A model generated the notes under the pieces. It made no database searches. It saw only the letters and a program-made list of their open reading frames with translations, and had not been told where the DNA came from. Both the position numbers and the translations under genes were made by a program. Below are positions 1-8,144 of a stretch of DNA of 64,000 nucleotides, one piece after another. Position 1 is the first letter of the stretch; each line of letters opens with the position of its first letter. The DNA is from Acuticoccus kalidii (GTDB taxonomy: Bacteria > Pseudomonadota > Alphaproteobacteria > Rhizobiales > Amorphaceae): contig NZ_JAKGCS010000036.1 of the NCBI RefSeq assembly GCF_021556395.1, positions 682,001 through 746,000 of the forward strand, written 5' to 3'.

Positions 1-345
1 TTCGGCGGCATCGGCCTCCTCTTCAAGTTCGGTGCCTCGCGCCAGCCGCCCCGCTGGCGTTGGATCTCGTGGGGAACGCTGTTGACGGCGGTGCTGTGGG
101 TCGGCGTGTCGGCCGGATTCTCGTTCTACCTCTCAAATTTCGCCAATTATGATGCCACATACGGAACGTTGGGTGCCGTCATCGGCTTCATGATGTGGCT
201 CTATATTTCGCTGTTCGTGATGCTTGCGGGTGCGGAGCTCAATGCGGAGATCGAGCACCAGGTCGCGATCGACACGACGTCGGGGCCGTACAAGCCGATG
301 GGGATGCGCGACGCGATCAAGGCAGATTATCTGCCCGAACAATAA
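1..345 (+). CDS. YihY/BrkB family inner-membrane protein (3' end only)
   Basis: The reading frame is open from the first base of the window, so the 5' end lies outside. The visible 114 residues include two hydrophobic stretches (around the LLTAVLWVGVSAGFSFYLSNF and GAVIGFMMWLYISLFVML segments) and the GAELNAEIEH motif, which is typical of the C-terminal end of YihY/virulence-factor-BrkB membrane proteins. These are multi-spanning inner-membrane proteins, once annotated as RNase BN, whose transport function is unproven. After the last membrane segment comes a short cytoplasmic tail ending in YLPEQ. No T-rich terminator follows; the next gene starts 130 bases later on the same strand. Family assignment is good; function cannot be stated. 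Confidence 0.85.
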   Translation, partial: FGGIGLLFKFGASRQPPRWRWISWGTLLTAVLWVGVSAGFSFYLSNFANYDATYGTLGAVIGFMMWLYISLFVMLAGAELNAEIEHQVAIDTTSGPYKPMGMRDAIKADYLPEQ

Positions 346-475
346 GGTAATGTTAGCACTCGTCTTGAGTGGCTGCTACAACATCTGAAGGAAACGGTGG
401 GGCGATATCCGATTTTGGCTTGTCTCTTGCATATTGAGTGGCACACTTCACAGGATTGCTTTGTGGAGATTGGGT

Positions 476-739
476 ATGGTCACTGCGCTCGAACGTCAGC
501 TCGCCGGATTCAGCCTCACCACGGCGGAGATCTTCTATCGCCTGCCGGATCATCCGGCGATCCTTCAGTCCTATGTCTGGCAGGACTATGATCAAGCGCC
601 GGACTTCCCCGTCCTCGAATCATTCCTCGACTTCTGGAACCGCGAGATCGAAGGGCCGTTGCATTCGGTCAACGTCTCCTGTCGCCGGCTCATCTCTCCC
701 GGTTACTATCGGACCGTGCGATACGAGCACTTCCACTAG
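476..739 (+). CDS. usg: Usg family protein
   Basis: This 87-residue soluble protein matches the alphaproteobacterial Usg family, named after the ORF upstream of trpF in Caulobacter. Its function is unknown. Recognisable parts are the N-terminal LAGFSLTTAEIFYRLPDHP segment, the WQDYDQAPDFP stretch and the C-terminal ISPGYYRTV..EHFH end; the His-x-Phe-His end is intact. I chose the ATG at 476 because GGAG lies 7 bases upstream (465-468) and the resulting N-terminus is the family's usual one; a start at 434 would add 14 unconserved residues. No trp genes are adjacent here, so the classical context is lost. It stands alone between the BrkB-like gene and the PH-domain pair. Confidence 0.85.
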   Translation: MVTALERQLAGFSLTTAEIFYRLPDHPAILQSYVWQDYDQAPDFPVLESFLDFWNREIEGPLHSVNVSCRRLISPGYYRTVRYEHFH

Positions 740-931
740 GACGCGCCGAGCCATCGGCGCCGCGCCGGGACGGTCCGTCCGGCTCTCGCGGGCGGACCGC
801 CACCGGGCTGCGTCCATGTTGCGCGCGAGACTGGCGCCTTGTCGGACCTTACGTTATCCGAGCCGGGCCGATGTCTGCCGAGGTGTGGACGCGGGCCGGC
901 GCGTCTGTCTGTCTTCAGCGAAAGGCCATCC

Positions 932-1306
932 ATGAATCCGCTGTATCGAGAGCACCCGACCATGTTCGCCGACGAGCCGGGGCGCTTCATCCTCGCGTGC
1001 CTGCTCGTTCCCGTCGGCATCGGCATCGTCTGGCTCATCGCCTGGTACATCACCAACCGGTCGACCTTGGTGACGGTCGACGAGGAGCGCGTCACCTTGC
1101 GCCGCGGCATCTTCAGCAAAGAGAGCATCGAGGTGCAGATGCCGTCGATCCGAACGGTTCGCGTCGATCAGACGTTCGTTGATCGAATCTTCAATTGCGG
1201 CATTTTGAAAATCTACACCGCCGGCGACGACCCGGACCTCGTCCAGGGTGGTCTGCCGGATCCCGACCGCCTGCGTGCCGCCTTGCGCTCCGCACGAGCC
1301 GAGTGA
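932..1306 (+). CDS. Membrane-anchored PH-domain (bPH2/DUF304-like) protein, copy 1
   Basis: The 124-residue protein has a hydrophobic segment near residues 18-37 (ILACLLVPVGIGIVWLIAWY) followed by a small beta-rich domain with the pattern VTVDEERVTLRRGIF...IRTVRVDQTFVDRIFNCGILKIYTAG. That pattern is characteristic of bacterial PH-like (bPH2, DUF304/YdbS) domains. The start at 932 follows a weak AAAGG and gives the same N-terminus (REHP.MFADEPGRF) as the downstream paralogue. The two proteins are similar along their whole length, so this is a tandem duplication. Role unknown; bacterial PH domains sit at the membrane, but no ligand can be inferred. Confidence 0.75.
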   Translation: MNPLYREHPTMFADEPGRFILACLLVPVGIGIVWLIAWYITNRSTLVTVDEERVTLRRGIFSKESIEVQMPSIRTVRVDQTFVDRIFNCGILKIYTAGDDPDLVQGGLPDPDRLRAALRSARAE

Positions 1307-1337
1307 TCGCTCGCTCGTTCAAAGAGGCCAGAATTTC

Positions 1338-1718
1338 ATGACCGACGTCCCTTCGATCAAGCCCCGCTACCAGGAACATCCCCGCATGTTCGCCGACGAG
1401 CCGGGGCGGTTTCTGCTCGCTTGCCTGCTGATCCCCGTCGGCATCGGAATCGTGTGGCTCATCGTCTGGTACATCAAGACGCGGTGCACGCTGCTCACCG
1501 TCGGCGACGAGCGCGTGCTCCTATCGCGCGGCGTGTTCAACAAGGAGCGGCTCGAGATCGAGCTGGAATCGATCCGCACCGTTCAGATCGATCAGACGTT
1601 CGTCGACCGCATTTTCAATTGCGGCATTCTCAAGATCTTTACGGCTGGTGACAAACCGGAGCTCATGCAAAAAGGAATGCCGGATCCAGAACGGCTCCGC
1701 AGCGCACTGAGGACCTGA
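1338..1718 (+). CDS. Membrane-anchored PH-domain (bPH2/DUF304-like) protein, copy 2
   Basis: This 126-residue paralogue of the preceding gene starts 31 bases after it. It shares the YQEHPRMFADEPGRF N-terminus, the single membrane segment (LLACLLIPVGIGIVWLIVWY) and the PH-like core ending QTFVDRIFNCGILKIFTAGD. An AAAGAGG ribosome binding site lies at 1321-1327, about 10 bases before the ATG, supporting this start. Differences concentrate in the strand after the membrane segment (ERVLLSRGVFNKERLEIELESI against ERVTLRRGIFSKESIEVQMPSI), so the copies may bind different partners or form a heteromer. The next gene begins 8 bases after the stop, suggesting one operon. Function unknown. Confidence 0.75.
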   Translation: MTDVPSIKPRYQEHPRMFADEPGRFLLACLLIPVGIGIVWLIVWYIKTRCTLLTVGDERVLLSRGVFNKERLEIELESIRTVQIDQTFVDRIFNCGILKIFTAGDKPELMQKGMPDPERLRSALRT

Positions 1719-1726
1719 CCCACGCC

Positions 1727-2245
1727 ATGAACGCCAACGAGATGGGCCGACGCGCCAGCCGGCTCGACATCTTCATCGCCCGTATGGAAGCGCAAAAAGC
1801 CTTCATCGAAATGGTCGCGGGCATGATCGACGGCGTTGAGGGACCGATCTTCGAGCTGGGGCTCGGCAATGGGCGAACCTTCGACCATCTGCGCGAGATC
1901 CTTCCGGGCCGGGAGATCTTCGTGTTCGACCGGTCGGTGACGGCGCATCCCGCCTCGATCCCGGACGGCGATCACATGATCATCGGCGAAATCCGCGATA
2001 CGTTGGCGTTCTGCGCGCCGCGGGTCGGGTGCAAGGCGGCGCTCATCCATTGCGATCTCGGCACCGGCGATCCGACGGCGGACCTTGCGAAGGCCGCCTG
2101 GCTCGCCCCGCTGATCAAGGAGCATGTCGCGCCCGGCGGTTATGTCGCGACCGGGATCGCGCTCGATATGGACGGGTTCGAGGAGATCCCACGGTCGGAA
2201 GCGGCCGAGCTCGGCCGTTACTGGCTCTACCACAAGCCCAAATGA
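1727..2245 (+). CDS. Class I SAM-dependent methyltransferase-like protein, copy 1
   Basis: The 172-residue protein carries a SAM-binding motif I, IFELGLGNGRTFDHLRE, at residues 41-57: the acidic residue then G-x-G-x-G-R-T. It is followed by a beta strand ending in acid (IFVFDRS) and a motif-IV-like segment ALIHCDLGTGD. It is shorter than typical class I enzymes and has no obvious substrate domain, so the substrate is unknown. It begins 8 bases after the second PH-domain gene and is followed by a paralogue with the same RRA.RLD.FI.RM..QK start and MIIGEIRDTL core. The pair plus the PH pair look like one small envelope or lipid-related operon (inference from order only). Confidence 0.7.
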   Translation: MNANEMGRRASRLDIFIARMEAQKAFIEMVAGMIDGVEGPIFELGLGNGRTFDHLREILPGREIFVFDRSVTAHPASIPDGDHMIIGEIRDTLAFCAPRVGCKAALIHCDLGTGDPTADLAKAAWLAPLIKEHVAPGGYVATGIALDMDGFEEIPRSEAAELGRYWLYHKPK

Positions 2246-2276
2246 CGACGCCCGCTTGTCCGGCGGAGCACGCCAG

Positions 2277-2768
2277 GTGAGCCGTCTCGACAGCTTCATT
2301 CGCCGCATGAAGGCGCAGCGCCTGCTCCTCGATGCGGCGGCCGAGCGGATCGAGACGCTCGACGGGCCGATCGTCGACCTTGGGCTCGGCGCCGGGCGCA
2401 CCTATGATCATCTGCGCACACGCTTTCCGGCGCGTGAGGTCTTCGCGTTCGACAATTTCGTGCAGGCGGCCGTCGGATATCTGCCGGACGCCGAGCACAT
2501 GGTCATCGGCGAGATCCGCGAGACGCTTCCGGTGTCGCTGCCGCGCCTCAAGGCGCGCGCGGCGCTGGTGCACAACGATCTCGGTTCGGCCGATGCGGTC
2601 GGCAACAATGCGATCGCCCACTGGCTCGCCCCGGCGATCGAGGCGATCGCACGGCCGGACGCGATCATTATCACGAGCTTCCCGCTGCCGTTTGCAAAAC
2701 AGGTCGCTTTGCCACTCCCCACGGGAATTAATCCTGGCCGATACCATATCCTTCAGCTTACGGTTTGA
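2277..2768 (+). CDS. Class I SAM-dependent methyltransferase-like protein, copy 2
   Basis: This 163-residue paralogue of the preceding gene has motif I as IVDLGLGAGRTYDHLR (residues 32-47) and the shared MVIGEIRETLP and ALVHNDLGSAD segments. I chose the GTG at 2277, with GGCGGAG 8 bases upstream, because the protein then begins SRLDSFIRRMKAQ, exactly where copy 1 aligns; a TTG at 2256 is an alternative. Between the copies lies a 12-codon ORF (ATG at 2242, stop at 2278-2280) that overlaps the stop of copy 1 and the start of copy 2, so translation may be coupled. Substrate unknown. Confidence 0.65.
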   Translation: MSRLDSFIRRMKAQRLLLDAAAERIETLDGPIVDLGLGAGRTYDHLRTRFPAREVFAFDNFVQAAVGYLPDAEHMVIGEIRETLPVSLPRLKARAALVHNDLGSADAVGNNAIAHWLAPAIEAIARPDAIIITSFPLPFAKQVALPLPTGINPGRYHILQLTV

Positions 2769-2820
2769 CGGTGGGGCCCGCGCGTGGCAAACGCCGCGCG
2801 TCCATTGAGAGGGGACCCGA

Positions 2821-3864
2821 TTGGCTTCACGTGCCTTCTTCCGTTGCCGAGACTGCGGCGAACCGGTTGTGGCCGGTGCATATCGTTGCCCGGTCTGCGG
2901 CATTGATTTCCCGACGGGAACCCCCGGTGCGCCCCACGCCCCGGACTCGCCGGCTGCCATCGATCCAACCGCCCCGCGCGCCCGTGAGCGCAAGGCGGAG
3001 GGCGAGGCGGTGGAGCCGCGGGTCGAGGATCTCGCCGCCCAGCTCGGCAGCGCGCTCGACGATGAGCTGCGCGTCGTCCCCCGTCAGGAGGACGAGCCCC
3101 GCACGCTGGAGCCCCGCGCGCCGGAGCCCCGCGCGCCCGAGCCGCGTACGCCTGAGGTCCGGCGAGAGCCCGCCTTCGGCGCCCCGCAGGACGAAACGCC
3201 GGCCGACGAGGCCGACGCGACCGACGAGGCTGAGGCGGCCGAGGACGAGCCGCACGAGACCGACGAGGGCACCGCGGCCGACGAGGCTACGCTCGGCGCG
3301 CCGAGCCCGCGTGTCGGCGGCCGTCGCCGCCACAACAAGGGTGAGGTGGGCAATGGCGATCTCGCCGTCGCGCCGGGACGGGAGCGGGCCGGCCCCGCCC
3401 GCGAAACGGCGACCCCGCCGCGCGGTCGCCGCGTGGTGGTGGCGGAACGGCGAGAGACCTCCTCGTCGCGCGAGCTGACCACCCGGCCGCGTCGATCCAA
3501 GGCGAAGAGCCTCACGAGCACGGCAATCTTCGCGCTGATCCTCATCGTCGTGGTGGGGGGCGTCGCTTGGTGGCTCGACCGGACGGGAGTGGCCAATTTC
3601 GGCCTCCGCGAACGGATCGCCAGCACCGTCGGCGGCGGCCAGTCGCGGCTCGAGGTCCTCGCGGGCGACGGCTGGGTGAACGTGCCGCAGAGCACCGGCA
3701 CGGTGGTGGTGAGCGCCGATGGCCCTTACCGCGTCCGCCTCAACGGGGAGGTCTTCTCCCTCGGCAGCGGCGAGGCGCTCCAGGTGCCGATGGGCGAAAC
3801 GACGCAGCTCTCGGTCCGCGCCGTTCGTGCGCCGACAGTGGCGCGCGTCGCCCCGCTGCCCTGA
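2821..3864 (+). CDS. Zinc-ribbon, low-complexity linker, single-TM protein of unknown function
   Basis: The 347-residue protein starts at a TTG preceded by a strong AGAGGGGA (2808-2815). Domains in order: an N-terminal zinc ribbon with C9, C12, C23 and C26 (CRDCGEP...CPVCG); a long disordered, charged linker rich in Glu, Pro and Arg that includes repeated EPRAP/EPRTP units around 3109-3160; one membrane segment at about residues 231-252 (STAIFALILIVVVGGVAWWL); and a C-terminal domain of about 95 residues with SH3-like beta content, probably outside the cytoplasm. The topology puts the zinc ribbon in the cytoplasm. No named family was recognised. A Rho-independent terminator follows the gene. 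Confidence 0.7.
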   Translation: MASRAFFRCRDCGEPVVAGAYRCPVCGIDFPTGTPGAPHAPDSPAAIDPTAPRARERKAEGEAVEPRVEDLAAQLGSALDDELRVVPRQEDEPRTLEPRAPEPRAPEPRTPEVRREPAFGAPQDETPADEADATDEAEAAEDEPHETDEGTAADEATLGAPSPRVGGRRRHNKGEVGNGDLAVAPGRERAGPARETATPPRGRRVVVAERRETSSSRELTTRPRRSKAKSLTSTAIFALILIVVVGGVAWWLDRTGVANFGLRERIASTVGGGQSRLEVLAGDGWVNVPQSTGTVVVSADGPYRVRLNGEVFSLGSGEALQVPMGETTQLSVRAVRAPTVARVAPLP

Positions 3865-3925
3865 GCTACGGCGCGCGCTCCGTTCACACGGGCGCGCGTA
3901 TCGCTTCCATTCATCGGGAAAGATC

Positions 3926-3955
3926 GCCCGCGCTCGGTGAGTGCGGGCTTTTGTT
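3926..3955 (+). terminator. Rho-independent terminator after the zinc-ribbon gene
   Basis: An 8-bp stem (GCCCGCGC at 3926-3933 pairing with GTGCGGGC at 3941-3948, one G-T pair) with a 7-base loop is followed by TTTTGTTTG. It sits 62 bases after the stop codon and ends the 932-3864 transcript before the convergent gene. Confidence 0.75.
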
Positions 3956-3967
3956 TGCGCCGGACGA

Positions 3968-5227
3968 TCAGTCCGGCGTCACGCACAGGCCGTTGCCCGA
4001 ACCGTCGCAGGTGGGCAGCGTCTCGGAGCGGTCGAGCGCATCGTTGAGGCGCGCGATCAGCGCATCGGACGAGATCGGCAGCGCGAAGCGCTCGTCACGT
4101 GCGAAATCGTCGACCGCCGCCTGCACCGTCGCTTCGTTGGTCGTCTCGCTCGAGGCGAGATAATCGAGATCGCGGAGCGCGTTGACGATGGTGTCGTTGC
4201 CGGCGAAGGCGTCCTCGGCATCATCCTCGCGTTCGCCGACGACACGCGCGGTTTCGCTTTGCGACGGCGAGGCCGGCGGCGTCGAGGGGGTCAGCGTGGT
4301 GACGTCGTCCTCCGCCTCGTCGGCCTCCGCCGCGGCCGTGGACGGATCGACGAGCGTCACGCCCGGCGTCGGCGGCACCGTGCGTTCGGCGGGGGCCGGC
4401 GGCGTGGTGCTGTCTTCGGCCGGCTGTTCGCCGACGGCGAGCACGCGGCGCACCCCGTCGAGGTTGGCCGGTCGCGATTCGGTCGGCGCGGGCTCGCTGT
4501 TCGCCGTCGGGGCCGGCTCCCGTTCTTGTTCCGAAGGGAGGGCGCCGATCGTGGTGCCGGTCACGCCGTCTGCGACATTCTCGCCGCGCGTCGTGTCGGA
4601 CGGTGAAGTGCCAGACGGCGAAGTGCCGGTCGGTGCCGACGGGGCACCGGACGCGATGTCGCTGCGCGGGGCGGGGCGGGGGATCGGCGGTGGGCCGGAC
4701 GCCTCGGGGCCTTGTTCCGGCTCGTCGGCATAGAGTGGCTGGTCGGTATATTCGCGCGTCGTCGGCTGCGGGTCGACCTGGATATAGCCGCCATCAGGCG
4801 TCGCCACGGCGTTGGGCGGACGCTGGTTATTGTTGTTGTTGCCGAGGCCGCGAAGGTCGAGCGGTTCGCCTTGGGCGAGGACGATTTCCGGTTCGACGAT
4901 CACCCAGGCCTGACCGTTGCCCCGGCGGCAGCGATACCCGTCGACCGCCGTGGAGCCGCGCGAGCCGGCGACATCGATGCGATAGCCTCGACAGGGCTGG
5001 CCGCCTTGGCGCACGACGGGCCGGTAGGTCCGCACCATCACCTGCCGTCCGGTGGGCAGCGAAAAGCGGCTGATTTCGTTCGGAGCGGCATAGTCGAGAA
5101 TGGTGGACAGCCGGGCCTCGATGGCCCGGCGTTCGGCCGGACTGACGGGAAGGGCGCTCTGATAGCTCTGGGCGTAGCCCGTGCCGGCGCAAAGGCTGGC
5201 TGCGACGATCAGCGCAACGCGCTTCAT
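3968..5227 (-). CDS. Secreted low-complexity protein with a peptidoglycan-binding-like C-terminus
   Basis: The 419-residue protein has a clear Sec signal peptide (MKRVALIVAASLCAGTGYA, likely cut after GYA) and good translation initiation (GGAGGATCCC directly before the ATG). The first mature 110 residues are compact and contain two Cys (QPCRGYRI and GYRCRRG), a probable disulphide pair. Then come an Asn run (GNNNNNQ) and about 200 residues rich in Pro, Thr, Ser and Glu. The last 70 residues (TIVNALRDLDYL...ATVQAAVDDFARDERFALP) follow the pattern of a peptidoglycan-binding type 1 domain, ending with a CDGSGNGLC loop. I infer a periplasmic or outer-envelope protein; no enzymatic motif is visible. 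Confidence 0.7.
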   Translation of the reverse strand: MKRVALIVAASLCAGTGYAQSYQSALPVSPAERRAIEARLSTILDYAAPNEISRFSLPTGRQVMVRTYRPVVRQGGQPCRGYRIDVAGSRGSTAVDGYRCRRGNGQAWVIVEPEIVLAQGEPLDLRGLGNNNNNQRPPNAVATPDGGYIQVDPQPTTREYTDQPLYADEPEQGPEASGPPPIPRPAPRSDIASGAPSAPTGTSPSGTSPSDTTRGENVADGVTGTTIGALPSEQEREPAPTANSEPAPTESRPANLDGVRRVLAVGEQPAEDSTTPPAPAERTVPPTPGVTLVDPSTAAAEADEAEDDVTTLTPSTPPASPSQSETARVVGEREDDAEDAFAGNDTIVNALRDLDYLASSETTNEATVQAAVDDFARDERFALPISSDALIARLNDALDRSETLPTCDGSGNGLCVTPD

Positions 5228-5395
5228 GGGATCCTCCGAACTCGGCGGCGGGGGAGGCGACGCGCCTCACCCAACACCGCCCTATCGACGCGGACGCGCA
5301 TCGCGTCATCTCGATCGAATCTAATCGGCAAAGATGAGCGAGCGCTGAACCCATCGAGATTACCCCCTTTAGGCTGGGGATTCGAGCGCCGCGGC

Positions 5396-6337
5396 TCAAT
5401 AGCCGCGGCCGCGCTCCACGACATTGCGAAGCGCTTCGCCCCGCTCGAACGCTTCGATCTGTCCGAGAACGTAGGCCGCCGTCGCGTTCACCTCGCTGAT
5501 CGCCGCGACATGCGGCGTGATGACGAGGTTCGGCGCGGACCAGATCGGGTCGTCCTTCGGCAGCGGTTCGGTGTTGAAGACGTCGAGGCTCGCGCCCTTC
5601 AGCGTGCCGTCTTTCAGCGCGGCGAGGATGTCGGCCTCCGTCTGCAGCCCGCCGCGGCCGGCATTGACGAGGATCGGCCCGCCGAGCGCCCCGTCCTGCG
5701 CGAGACCGGCGATCAACTCGGCGTCGAGGATGCCGGTGGTCTCCGCCGTCAGCGGGATGAGGGCGACGAGAATGTCGGTGACGCCGAGAAAGGCGGCGAG
5801 ATTGTCCTTGCCGGCGTAAAGCGGCACGTCGGCCGCCTTGTCCGAGCGCGACCAGGCGTGGATCGAAAAGCCGAGTGAAGACAGGATTTTCGCCGCGTGC
5901 TGGGCGAGAACGCCATAGCCCATCATCCCGACGCGCACATCGCTGGCGATCGGCTGAGGGCGTTCGCGCCATTCGCCGCGGCGCTGCTGCTCCAGATATT
6001 GCAGGGTCTGGCGGTGATGGAGGAGGACCTGGAGCGTCACCCATTCGGCCATCCGCTCGGTCATGTCGTCCTCGACGAGGCGCACGACCGGAACATCGGG
6101 AAGGGAGGGGCTCTTCAGGATGCCGTCGACACCGGCGCCGAGATTGAACACCACTTCGAGGTTCGGCAGCCCGGCGAACGCCTCACCCGGCGGATTCCAA
6201 GCGATGACATAGCGGATATCGGCGGGATCGAACGCGTCTTCGCCGAAAATGTGAAAGGTCCGCTCGGGTGCTGCAGCGCGGAATTTCGTGGACCACTTGT
6301 CCACGCTCCGGGCCTGCGTCGCGATAAGGGCCGCCAT
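5396..6337 (-). CDS. ghrA: Glyoxylate/hydroxypyruvate reductase A (D-2-hydroxyacid dehydrogenase)
   Basis: NAD(P)H-dependent 2-hydroxyacid dehydrogenases of this type reduce glyoxylate to glycolate and hydroxypyruvate to glycerate in the cytoplasm. Seen here: the cofactor loop VGMMGYGVLAQHA (last Gly of GxGxxG replaced by Ala), the catalytic Arg in NAGRGG, the Glu in DVFNTEPLP and the His in ITPHVAA, all in the expected order. I prefer the ATG at 6337, which has GGTGGAGC 5 bases upstream, over the ATG at 6358, which has no ribosome binding site. It is transcribed alone, divergent from def. The apiose pathway further along may release glycolate, but nothing in position links the two. Confidence 0.85.
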   Translation of the reverse strand: MAALIATQARSVDKWSTKFRAAAPERTFHIFGEDAFDPADIRYVIAWNPPGEAFAGLPNLEVVFNLGAGVDGILKSPSLPDVPVVRLVEDDMTERMAEWVTLQVLLHHRQTLQYLEQQRRGEWRERPQPIASDVRVGMMGYGVLAQHAAKILSSLGFSIHAWSRSDKAADVPLYAGKDNLAAFLGVTDILVALIPLTAETTGILDAELIAGLAQDGALGGPILVNAGRGGLQTEADILAALKDGTLKGASLDVFNTEPLPKDDPIWSAPNLVITPHVAAISEVNATAAYVLGQIEAFERGEALRNVVERGRGY

Positions 6338-6532
6338 CGATGCTCCACCAAATTTCATGATTCACGGGCGAACCTAAAGCGCCGATCCCCGAGAGGGAAG
6401 GCGCTGCGAGGGGCCTTGCGCGCCCCTTATTGTTGTATTTTCGTGGTGATGGTGCCGCGGCGCAGCATCGGAGCGTCGACGCGGCGATGATCGGCGTTGA
6501 CCGGACCCCGCGCAGATCATATTTCGCTTCCT

Positions 6533-7051
6533 ATGGCGACACGTCCCATTCTCATTCTTCCCGAACCGATCTTGCGCAAGGTGGCGGTGCCCATCGCCAC
6601 GATCGACGAGCGTGTCAAAACGCTCGCCAAGGACATGCTCGAGACGATGTACGACGCCCCCGGCGTCGGCCTCGCCGCGCCCCAGATCGGGGTCGGCGAG
6701 CGGATCATCGTCGTCGATCCGGTGACGGAGGATGAGGAGGAGCCGCGCCCGATGGTCCTCGTCAATCCCGAGGTGATCGCCGCGTCTGAGGAGACGAAAG
6801 TCTGGGAAGAGGGCTGCCTGTCGATCCCGGACTATACTGAGGACGTGATCCGTCCCGCGTGCGTCACCGTCGCCTATCTCGATCTCGACGGGAATCGGCG
6901 GGAGGTGGAGGCCGACGGGCTTCTCGCCGTCGTTCTCCAGCACGAGATCGACCACCTCAACGGCGTCCTCTTCATCGACTATCTGTCCCGCCTGAAGCGT
7001 GAGCGGGTGACGAAGCGCTTCACCAAGCAGGCCCGTCAGGCGACCGTCTAA
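6533..7051 (+). CDS. def: Peptide deformylase
   Basis: This 172-residue metalloenzyme removes the formyl group from the N-terminal Met of nascent proteins at the ribosome. All three family motifs are intact: GVGLAAPQIG (residues 44-53), EGCLSIP with metal ligand C95, and HEIDH with metal ligands H137 and H141 and catalytic E138. The acidic insertion TEDEEE at 65-70 is a small oddity between motifs 1 and 2. The ATG at 6533 gives the usual N-terminus; no clear ribosome binding site precedes it. The fmt gene follows 157 bases later on the same strand, the classic def-fmt pairing: Fmt adds the formyl group that Def removes. Confidence 0.95.
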   Translation: MATRPILILPEPILRKVAVPIATIDERVKTLAKDMLETMYDAPGVGLAAPQIGVGERIIVVDPVTEDEEEPRPMVLVNPEVIAASEETKVWEEGCLSIPDYTEDVIRPACVTVAYLDLDGNRREVEADGLLAVVLQHEIDHLNGVLFIDYLSRLKRERVTKRFTKQARQATV

Positions 7052-7208
7052 GGCGCTTCGCATCGCGGCCCCGGTTCAAACGACGACGATGATGCGCTAG
7101 ACGACGTCCCTGTGCGGGCCGTTGCTCCCGCTCCGTCGCCGAACCGAACCGCCAGAGGATACGCCACGTGGCCCGCTCGCCGAGACCCGTTTTTCGCGGT
7201 GACGCGCA

Positions 7209-8144
7209 ATGATGCGCGTCGTCTTCATGGGGACGCCGCCCTTCGCCGTGCCGACGCTGATGGAGATCGTCGGCCAGGCGCACGAGGTGGTGGCCGTCTA
7301 CACCCAGCCGCCGCGGCCCGCCGGTCGCGGCATGGGGGACAAGAAGTCCGCCGTGCACGAGGCGGCCGAGGCGCTCGGCCTTCCGGTCTTCCATCCGACC
7401 TCGCTGAAGGGACGCGCCGACGAGATCGCCGCGCTCGAGGCCGACGTCGCGGTGGTGGTGGCCTACGGGCTTCTCCTGCCGCAGGACGTTCTCGACGCAC
7501 CGGAGCTCGGTTGCTTCAATCTCCACGCCTCGCTGCTCCCGCGCTGGCGCGGCGCCGCGCCGATCGCCCGCGCCATCATGGCGGGTGACGCCGAGACGGG
7601 CGTCGCCGTCATGAAGATGGAGGCGGGTCTCGATACCGGCCCCGTCGCGATGGTGGAGCGCACCCCGATCACGGCGGACGAGACGGCCGGCACGCTGACC
7701 GATCGCCTCTCGCGTCTCGGCGCCGATCTCATGGTGCGCGCACTCGGCGGTCTCGAACGCGGCGCGCTCGACCTTCAGGCGCAGCCCGAGGCGGGGGTCA
7801 CCTACGCCAAAAAGATCGACAAGGCCGAGGCACGGATCGACTTCACGGCGAGCGCCGAGGCGGTGCGCAACCACATTCATGGCCTCAACCCGATGCCGGG
7901 TGCTTATGCCGAACTGTCGATCGGCGGCAAAATGGAGCGCCTCAAGGTGCTTCAGGCCGTCGTGGTGCCGCGCGAGGGGGAGGCCGCCCCCGGCACGATC
8001 CTCGATGAGGCGCTCACCGTGGCGTGCGGGACCGGCGCGGTGCGGCTTCTGCGCGTCCAGCGGGCCGGCAAGGGTCCCGTCGAGGCCGACGCCTTTGTGC
8101 GCGGCGCGCGGATCGGCGCCGGCGACCGGTTCGAGGCGGCCTGA
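7209..8144 (+). CDS. fmt: Methionyl-tRNA formyltransferase
   Basis: Transfers a formyl group from 10-formyltetrahydrofolate to initiator Met-tRNA. The 311-residue protein shows the N-terminal VVFMGTPPFAVP strand, the formyltransferase core FNLHASLLPRWRGAAPI containing the catalytic Asn and His, and the catalytic Asp in EAGLDTGPV, followed by a C-terminal OB-like domain starting near GVTYAKKIDKAEA. The gene begins with two consecutive ATG codons (7209, 7212), so the exact start is uncertain by one residue. truA follows with no gap, so fmt-truA are probably cotranscribed. Confidence 0.95.
   Translation: MMRVVFMGTPPFAVPTLMEIVGQAHEVVAVYTQPPRPAGRGMGDKKSAVHEAAEALGLPVFHPTSLKGRADEIAALEADVAVVVAYGLLLPQDVLDAPELGCFNLHASLLPRWRGAAPIARAIMAGDAETGVAVMKMEAGLDTGPVAMVERTPITADETAGTLTDRLSRLGADLMVRALGGLERGALDLQAQPEAGVTYAKKIDKAEARIDFTASAEAVRNHIHGLNPMPGAYAELSIGGKMERLKVLQAVVVPREGEAAPGTILDEALTVACGTGAVRLLRVQRAGKGPVEADAFVRGARIGAGDRFEAA

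Noticed and set aside
3109..3160. Short tandem repeats resembling a repeat array
   Set aside because: They are in-frame codon repeats for EPRAP/EPRTP in a disordered linker, without spacers, so not CRISPR.
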